A stretch of DNA of 64,000 nt, taken from assembly GCF_037975245.1 (NCBI RefSeq), contig NC_092581.1, positions 16,123,303 to 16,187,302 on the forward strand, in the 5' to 3' direction. Below are positions 57,301 to 64,000 of this stretch, piece after piece; the first letter of the stretch is position 1, and every line of letters begins with the position of its first letter. This stretch comes from Apostichopus japonicus (Eukaryota > Echinodermata > Holothuroidea > Aspidochirotida > Stichopodidae). The translations under genes were made by a program, and so were the position numbers. Under the pieces are notes generated by a model, which did not search any database, was not told the origin of the DNA, and was given only the letters and a program-made list of their open reading frames with translations.

Positions 57301-60300
57301 TCCATTCCTGCGAAATGTTACCTGGACTCTTTCGAACCTCTGTCGCAACAAGAACCCGCCGCCACCTCTGGAAGTGGTAACTGCGGCGCTACCTCAACTG
57401 AAGAAACTGATCAATTGCTGTGACAAGGAAGTGGTGGCTGATGCATTGTGGGCCCTCTCCTACCTCACAGATGGCAGCAATGAAAGAATTGCTGTAAGTA
57501 ACGCAAAACAAACATGGCACGACTTACTCTTGGGGGGGGGGGATGACATTGGACTTTCTCGGTTTCCCAGCACAACTTCCTCGGTTTATTTTGAGGTCGA
57601 AGCAACTGGGAAAGGATTAGTTGAGTTTTGATGGATGTGCATATAGTTTGGTGCTGGTCCTGTCTTGCAAACAAAGCCATGCTTAATTTATCACAGGGAA
57701 CAAGATGATCTTGTGTCTCGGCCGCCATGTTCCAAGATAATTTATTCCCACAGGATGCGCAGTAGTATATCAAGTACCTACCTCCAGATTAAAAAGTGTT
57801 CCATGGATTTATGTACTTTCCTGGGAATTTCACTGAGTGTGTAAAGAGGCCATGAATAGTCTCAATTTTTACCTGTTTGAGTTTCGGCCCATAGAAACGG
57901 CTTGAACAGTTAGCTGTTACCGTTCACAGCTACAAACGTGAATTTCAGTCTTGACACGCAGATAACAGATATCTTCATCTGATGTACAAGTATTTTATAA
58001 CCTTAAATTCACATGGACACATCTTTGTCCACTTAGTGTGACAATTAGCCTTCAAAGTTTTTATTAATTGGGGTACTGACGTTCATTCTTGAACCATAGA
58101 TTCACTAAACACCTGAGTGTCCCTCAAAAGTTCCGGTGACTCTACCAAACTCTGTCATCACATATTTTAGTTACTATTATCCCTACATGTCAACATGAAT
58201 GGTCCATGTAACCCTGACCTAGATTTCCTGGAATAAAATACGTTGAGATATTTTCACCACATGTAAATCAGTCATTTTTTATATACAAATCCATGGAAAT
58301 TTATCATATCTTCCCCTTGTTTTGTCTTTCAGATGGTTTGCGAGGAACCTGGCATTATTACAAGATTAGTACATATGGTGCAAAGCTCTACATTGATAGT
58401 CCTGGTGAGTAAACCTTTTGTTTGTAGGAAGCATTGTTTATTGGGTTCATATAATTTACAATGTTCATACCTGACAAAAAAGAGACCAACTTTGCACAGT
58501 TTTTGCCAGCATGGAAATTTAAAACCTGGACTGCATTGGAAACCTTCAAAGTCAGTTGTTTTACAAACTGAGCACGTACATATATTGGTCAACTGCTGGT
58601 CTGAAGATGTCCACGTGTAGCCTTGACCATTGATAAGTTTCTTGAAATTATTGTATCAGGTATTCTTACACCTAAGCTTTTCCAAACCATGACTGTCTAA
58701 TTTTACTTTATCATTCCAGCCAAGGAATGGAACACAAAGAGTTTGGAAGGAAACGTGCAAAACTTGTTCTTAAAATCACTTTTCCTTGCAAAGTGGCCCT
58801 CGATCCTTGAGTTGTTTACAATAAATTTGTATTGTTTGTTTTTCCCTCTTGCTTCTTCTTTTGTAAATAGACTCCAGCCTTGAGAACAATCGGCAATATT
58901 GTGACCGGTACAGATGAACAAACTCAGGTAAGCATATTGGATCAGTTCGTGTAAAATTAAGAGAGAGGCCCCAATAGTTGATGACTCTCTCAGATTTGAC
59001 TTATCTTGAATTCTGGAGAAAGATTGGGTGGTAACAAGAATGATCACACAAGATGTTTTTAATGTCACTTTTTAATGGCCTCTAAACACTCTCATGCTGG
59101 ACAGTGGAAAAGAAATTCTTGAAAAGCCTAAGTAGGTTATTTCTATGTAGGTGGATGTGCTGACATTTGCCATTGCCAGCAACCCTGAAAAGTTAAAAAG
59201 TGAGATATATGTGGTTAGGTCATTAATTCATCAAACCAACATCTTGCTGTATATACAGAAAGAGGAAATTGACCCTTGAACCCAAGGCTTGAAGGAACGT
59301 AAAATCTCACCGATACTTCATTTGCATGCATCAGTCTGTGGTCTCAAATTCACAGTCTGCAGTAGACCTATTTAGGCGTAGAGAAGTACCTTAACTTTCA
59401 CTTGATACTACAGTTGGAGAGAAATTACTTTGCAAAGTACTGTTAAAAGACATCCCCACTATATGAGTTCTCATATAACAGAATTTGTATTTTGAGTGTA
59501 GGAAAGTGGATAATTAACGTAACCTATGCAAATTTAGGACATGCAGTTCTGAAGCAACGGTTATACTGTCACAATTGTGTCTGAAAAGGAATTAAATTGA
59601 CCACCAGGGGTCAAAATGGGATTCATGGTTGCGTCAGAAGTGAGATTTCTCATCCAAGAGGGTGCTGTTCAAGAATGTAAATATGTTAAGCTCCTGTGGG
59701 TACATGGTTTCTGCTATTTGGATGTACAACTTTAACTAAATTAAGTTTCTTTTTCAATTTAAAACTTGAAAACAAGTTTATACCTCAAATTAAAAAAAAA
59801 AAATCAGAATCTATCTGTGTTTAAAGCACCTCAAAATGAGCGATGGTGAATAATGTTTTTTGTTTAGTCAACCTATAAATCGACTAAAACTCAACAAAAA
59901 TGCAAATAAAGGTTATGATTGTCTGTTGTGTGTATAAAACCGTACATAAGCTTCACACTTGTGCAGCAGTTTTTGCAAATATGTTATATAGAATTTTCTA
60001 TGCAATACCAGGTAAACTAATTATATTTGCTTGCCTTGTGCAACATTTTAACCTCAAGTAACTGAATGATATGGTTTTAATGAATGCCATTGTTTACCTC
60101 TCTTTGCATAGCTCATCGTGGACTCGGGGGTATTGGCCTACTTTGGCGGCCTCTTGGAACATAACAAGGCCAATGTGAAGAAAGAGGCTTGCTGGGCACT
60201 GAGTAACATCACAGCCGGCCCACCTCCTCAGATACAATCAGTCATAGATGCCAAACTCCTTCCAGCACTTGTGGATGTTCTTGCTAACGTAAGTAAACTA

Positions 60301-63016
60301 ATGTCTAGCTAAGAATATACATAGTTCTAAATATCACCCACTCCACTCCGAGTTGATCTCTCTGTGCAATAGAACCAACAAGTACAATCTACGAAACCCT
60401 ACTATCTTCCCAATTTTTAGAATTATGCTTTTTAAGAACTCATTTTTCTACAGAGCAGCCATTTATATTCAAAATGGGTTCTTAGAATCTTTGTTATAAT
60501 CCTTTTAATCTATCAGTAGATGACATACTGTATCTGTGTACTTTTTTGTTTTCTGTTTCTGTTTATTTTGCAATTTGACTGTTCTTTGCAAAAGGTTAAT
60601 ATCAATTATCATGTTCCCAGATTTTCAGGAAAAAGTGTGGTCATATTATTGTTATATTAACTGTGTGTACGGAAAGACATGGTAGGGATCATGATAGGAT
60701 GGGTTCTCACCATACAGTCCCCCTGGACCAGGTTTGGCCTTTGACAGAAGAATCCAGCCTGTGGAATCCAAAATGTGGCCCCACAATCATGGCCACATCA
60801 GGTATACAGGCCACAAGCATCCTAACGACTTACACTGCACATTGTATTAATTAAGGTATATGAAAAGTTTGTGTCTCTTTGGTCCTACTTGTTTCTCTCT
60901 GGCCTTTGTAGAAACTTGAAACCCAGTGGTGTGTTTACGGTGAGTGTATGTTGATGATAATACACACCGTAATTGGGTTTTTGGTTTAACCCCAGGCTTT
61001 TGATTTAACACTGTTAATGTAAGATCTGTATATCATTACAACAGGGAGATTTCAAGTCCCAGAAGGAGGCCTGCTGGGCCCTTAGCAATCTCACTACCAG
61101 TGGTACCCTGGAGCAGATCATACTCACTGTCCAGAACGGATGCCTGCCCGCCATCTGTGGCATCCTGAAGGCGGAGGACCCCAAAATTCTGGTGGTCGCC
61201 ATGGAGGCACTTGCCAACATTCTTGCAGTAAGTTGTTTGACTATTATTGTAGGCTGTCGTTTCTTTATAGTTTCATCTAGTTTTACTTTTAATACAGCTA
61301 TTGTGATTATTTTGATTGGGGTTTATTACTGTTGATATTTAAACTCGACAGCAAACTTTTTCATTTCAAGAAAAGGAATAGAAAAAAGCAGGAAAGTACA
61401 AGAGTGCTATTTTTCAATTTTGCCTCTTGCTCATGATTCACGAACAGAGGTAGACAAGCTTCCAGGATGACCAAAATTCGAAAATAAATTGTGTGCTTTT
61501 TTTCATGAAGACGTGAAACAGCGGCTAGGTTAGATCAATCGCAGTCTCAGTTTTGAGCAATCATTCTCGGTAGGATTGGTAAAAATTTCTTGTAATGTCG
61601 CCATCAAACCAAAATACCAACTTTGAAACACCGAAAGACAGACAAAACCTACTTTTAGAAAGGCAGAACATGTTTATTCGCCAAATAACAATTCAAAAAG
61701 GAGACAAACAGACGTTCCAATTCTTTCTCTCTCTCTTCAGGCTGCAAAGAGACTCAATCAGCTGGAGGCTGCGGAGGAAATGATCGAGGAATACCACGGC
61801 GTCTCCAGAATCGAAGACCTCCAGCAACACAAGAACGAAGACGTTTACAAGAAGGCCTATCAGATCATCGACGAGTATTTCTCCGAGGAGGTGAGTCAAA
61901 TCGGGTCTCGATCTAGGTCAAGACTGCAGGATGCAGCGTTGGCTTGATTTGTTAAGATGTGTAGGGGTGAACGAGCAACCACAAATGCCCCACTCAGAGT
62001 ATCTCATGTCACAGGAACAACGTTAGTACAACGGGGGGGGGGGGGGGGGCGGTATGCACATTGCATTGCTGATTTATTAATACTTTAGTGAAGTTAAAGG
62101 AGGACATGTGTCTGGCATCGAAATGTATACTATTATGAAATTTAATTACATTGTCAGTTTTTGGCAGCACTTTTATGTGGAAGGGTGAATTTTTTAATAA
62201 TATTTTTTTATTTTTTAGTCCAAATGGTACATTTTTACGTAGTTTTGTGAATAAGAAATTTGCATCGTAAAATGCCTTTGTTTATCACATTCTAGTCCAT
62301 CTACAAGGTATGCATGTATAGGTATGGACCAAATTGGAAGGCTTTGTGTGTTTCTGGGTGTAACTCGTGAGTGAATTCTTGTTGTATCACAGAATAACTT
62401 GAATTACATGAACCAAGCCTAGGATTGTTAAGTACTCATTTGAAGAAAAAAAATGGCACTTTTGCATCATGGTTGTTGCACCCATTCTGTATTCCATTAT
62501 ATAAACGTTAACAGAAACTATGATACCCATCATGTTAGTCAAACAACTGCTGGGCTGATGACAAGTACCCTAGATTCACAAAGGGATAAATTACTCCCCT
62601 CCTCTCTCCCCCAAAGAATTATCCCTTTCACAAATAATATAAAAGTACATTACAACCCCAGGTCACAAGGAAATCGTGCAAGAGCTTGCAAAACAAGGCT
62701 GAGGTGTGGTTTGATTCCGAATGTTGCACTCAAATTGCTAGAATTCATGCTTGGGCCTAGCACTGTAGTAATATTCATGGCACTGCAGTTTGCATTACCC
62801 TTATGTACAATGTAATAGGCCTATACACTGTACTCCCGTGAATGGATGGTGTGTATCGCTTATTATTTGGGGTGAAACACTAGTCAAACCTTCTTTTTTT
62901 CATCTCTATAGGCTGCAGAGGAGGATGAAGAAGAGGTCCCCGGGACCACCAGCGAGGGAAATTATGAAATGAACATTGTAGATACGGTAGAAGGAACCTT
63001 GCAGTTTACCTCGTAG
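54304..63016 (+). CDS. KPNA2: Importin subunit alpha (karyopherin alpha, KPNA2-like)
   Basis: Twelve coding exons: 54304-54363 (5' UTR part from 54228), 55008-55136, 55360-55544, 56088-56260, 56590-56672, 57299-57493, 58333-58404, 58871-58927, 60112-60288, 61045-61227, 61741-61890 and 62912-63016 (TAG). They total 1569 nt, 522 residues (human KPNA2 has 529), with GT-AG borders and phases closing. The N-terminal importin-beta-binding domain includes [19 protein letters not shown] and KRRNV. About ten armadillo repeats follow with the tryptophan/asparagine ladder that binds nuclear localisation signals: [45 protein letters not shown], then [11 protein letters not shown] and [12 protein letters not shown]. 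The acidic C-terminus [10 protein letters not shown] followed by VPGTTSEG resembles KPNA2 and the export-receptor binding end. The product carries classical NLS cargo into the nucleus with importin beta. The KPNA2 subtype is judged from the N- and C-termini by eye. No AATAAA was seen before the window end. Confidence 0.95.
57095..57230 (+). repeat. Tandem repeat in importin alpha intron
   Basis: Repeats of ACATAATGTTACATAATGTA alternating with ACATACTTAC, about 28 bp per unit, immediately upstream of the exon at 57299. The unit is partly self-complementary (TACATAATGTTACATTATG-like), so it can fold. Confidence 0.8.
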
Positions 63017-64000
63017 TCTAACCTCACAGAGGTAGAGCTTAGAAGAACTCAAATGAGGTAGAGCCTCATCCAGCAAAAAGGTTATATCGGTCAAGTCTTA
63101 ATCAGATCAGAGATGTGTCAGGGTTTTGTGGTTTTCGCTTTTCTTTTCTTTTCTTTTTATGTCACTGAAAAGTAACAAATGTTTCTTCTAAGTTTGTTCA
63201 CAAGCGAGGTTAAATAATGGTAAGGATGGAATCATTATAACACTGACAAGAACAGGTAAAATATTTTGCACAAATTTGTTGGAATAAGCACTTGCTTTGA
63301 CTTGACTGTATCATGTGTTAATTATTGTAAAGTTTTGGGGGTTGAAAGCAGAAATATATGATATCACGGAAGACACACAAAGAACTTTAAGGCCTGCTGC
63401 CCTCTACCGAACTGTTCATGACCCAACTTGACTGTCGTTATGTGGAAAATCGTGGATAGTTGGGTAGTGTGCGTGTGCTTGAGTCTATGGCTGATTTCCA
63501 GCTGCCTCGCCTTTGATCGGGGAAAAATGAACGTGTAGCATTTTTTTAACTCTGCAGTGTGTGGTGGGTCGTGAGACTCGTGACCCACACAAGCAACAGA
63601 CGTTGTTTTTGCAAGTCAGTCATTCAGTGTACAAGGGTCAAGGGCAGTTGTAAGCCTCCCTGGGTCTTTACAACTATGGAAATCTGGGTGGGGGGGGGTT
63701 GGGTGGAGTCAGGTAATGTTAATTTGGGGGCTCAGGGGCAGTGTGTTGCTGGCTTAGTTAAGTACCTGTGTTCCTTTAACTGGTAACCATGAAATTGAAA
63801 CAGAAAAGTAAGAGTTATTGCAAATGAATGATGTTTTCTAATTTTCTTGTTATAATTTTTGAAATATGTAGAAACTAAGCTATTAGGTATTTTGAATGCA
63901 TTTGGAAGTGGGATGACAGGGGGGTGGGGGCTACATGTGGAAGGCTTCAAGTGTTGTGATACTTTTCCAGCCTAAATTGCACACTCTCAAACATTCACCT
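63017..64000 (+). other. Probable 3' UTR and downstream sequence of importin alpha
   Basis: No further exon and no AATAAA hexamer was found to the window end. ORFs of 60-75 codons on either strand are low-complexity or frame shadows. A G run lies at 63690-63698. Confidence 0.4.

Noticed and set aside
57233-57631. 132-codon ORF as a separate gene
   Set aside because: Its middle part is importin alpha exon 57299-57493; the remainder is intron read-through.

Overview
This is a eukaryotic, intron-rich and AT-rich window (by eye mid-30s percent GC) from an invertebrate deuterostome, most likely an echinoderm and possibly a sea cucumber. The phylum call is inference. It rests on animal gene families with GT-AG introns of 0.1 to 3 kb, many small tRNA-derived and terminal-inverted-repeat (TIR) elements, and unusually many long G or C homopolymers. 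There is no sign of bacterial organisation.

Four protein-coding genes can be supported. (1) 18055-19515, minus: an uninterrupted 486-codon ORF for a type I membrane protein with a signal peptide, about three immunoglobulin-like domains, one transmembrane helix and a cytoplasmic tail carrying two ITIM-type tyrosine motifs. A decayed copy of its last codons lies about 150 bp downstream. (2) 32278-41540, plus: seven coding exons of a xi-class glutathione transferase (glutathionyl-hydroquinone reductase family) with an intact CPWA active-site motif; the first coding exon was not found. (3) 46449-50776, minus: four coding exons giving a complete 195-residue homologue of DGCR6 / Drosophila gonadal (gdl). 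(4) 54304-63016, plus: twelve coding exons giving a complete 522-residue importin subunit alpha, closest by eye to the KPNA2 type. Exon phases for genes 2, 3 and 4 join without a break. Genes 3 and 4 are head to head, and their 5' ends flank a region of about 1.8 kb with a CCAAT box, a TATA-like box and a cluster of TAGGCCTA-like motifs.

The first 17.7 kb hold no confident gene. They contain a tRNA-derived SINE (1.4 kb), members of several TIR families, an 812-bp TIR element (6.25-7.06 kb), a decayed LINE 3' end (10.27-10.69 kb), one orphan exon-like ORF (11.67-11.96 kb) and short tandem duplications. The 19.5-32 kb interval is intergenic, with a 1.1-kb minisatellite (21-22.1 kb), a hairpin-ended repeat (24.9-25.7 kb) and a doubtful first coding exon at 28.4 kb. 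The GST introns hold a minisatellite beside the first donor, a SINE split by a Harbinger-like MITE, and a compound TIR element. The large DGCR6 intron is almost filled by a 2.5-kb hairpin-ended element whose internal units of about 400 bp carry AGGTCA direct repeats in nuclear-receptor spacings.

The clearest candidate for something undescribed is the single-exon ITIM-bearing Ig receptor with its decayed neighbour. The nuclear-receptor half-site array is second. No multigene defence or metabolic cluster is visible.
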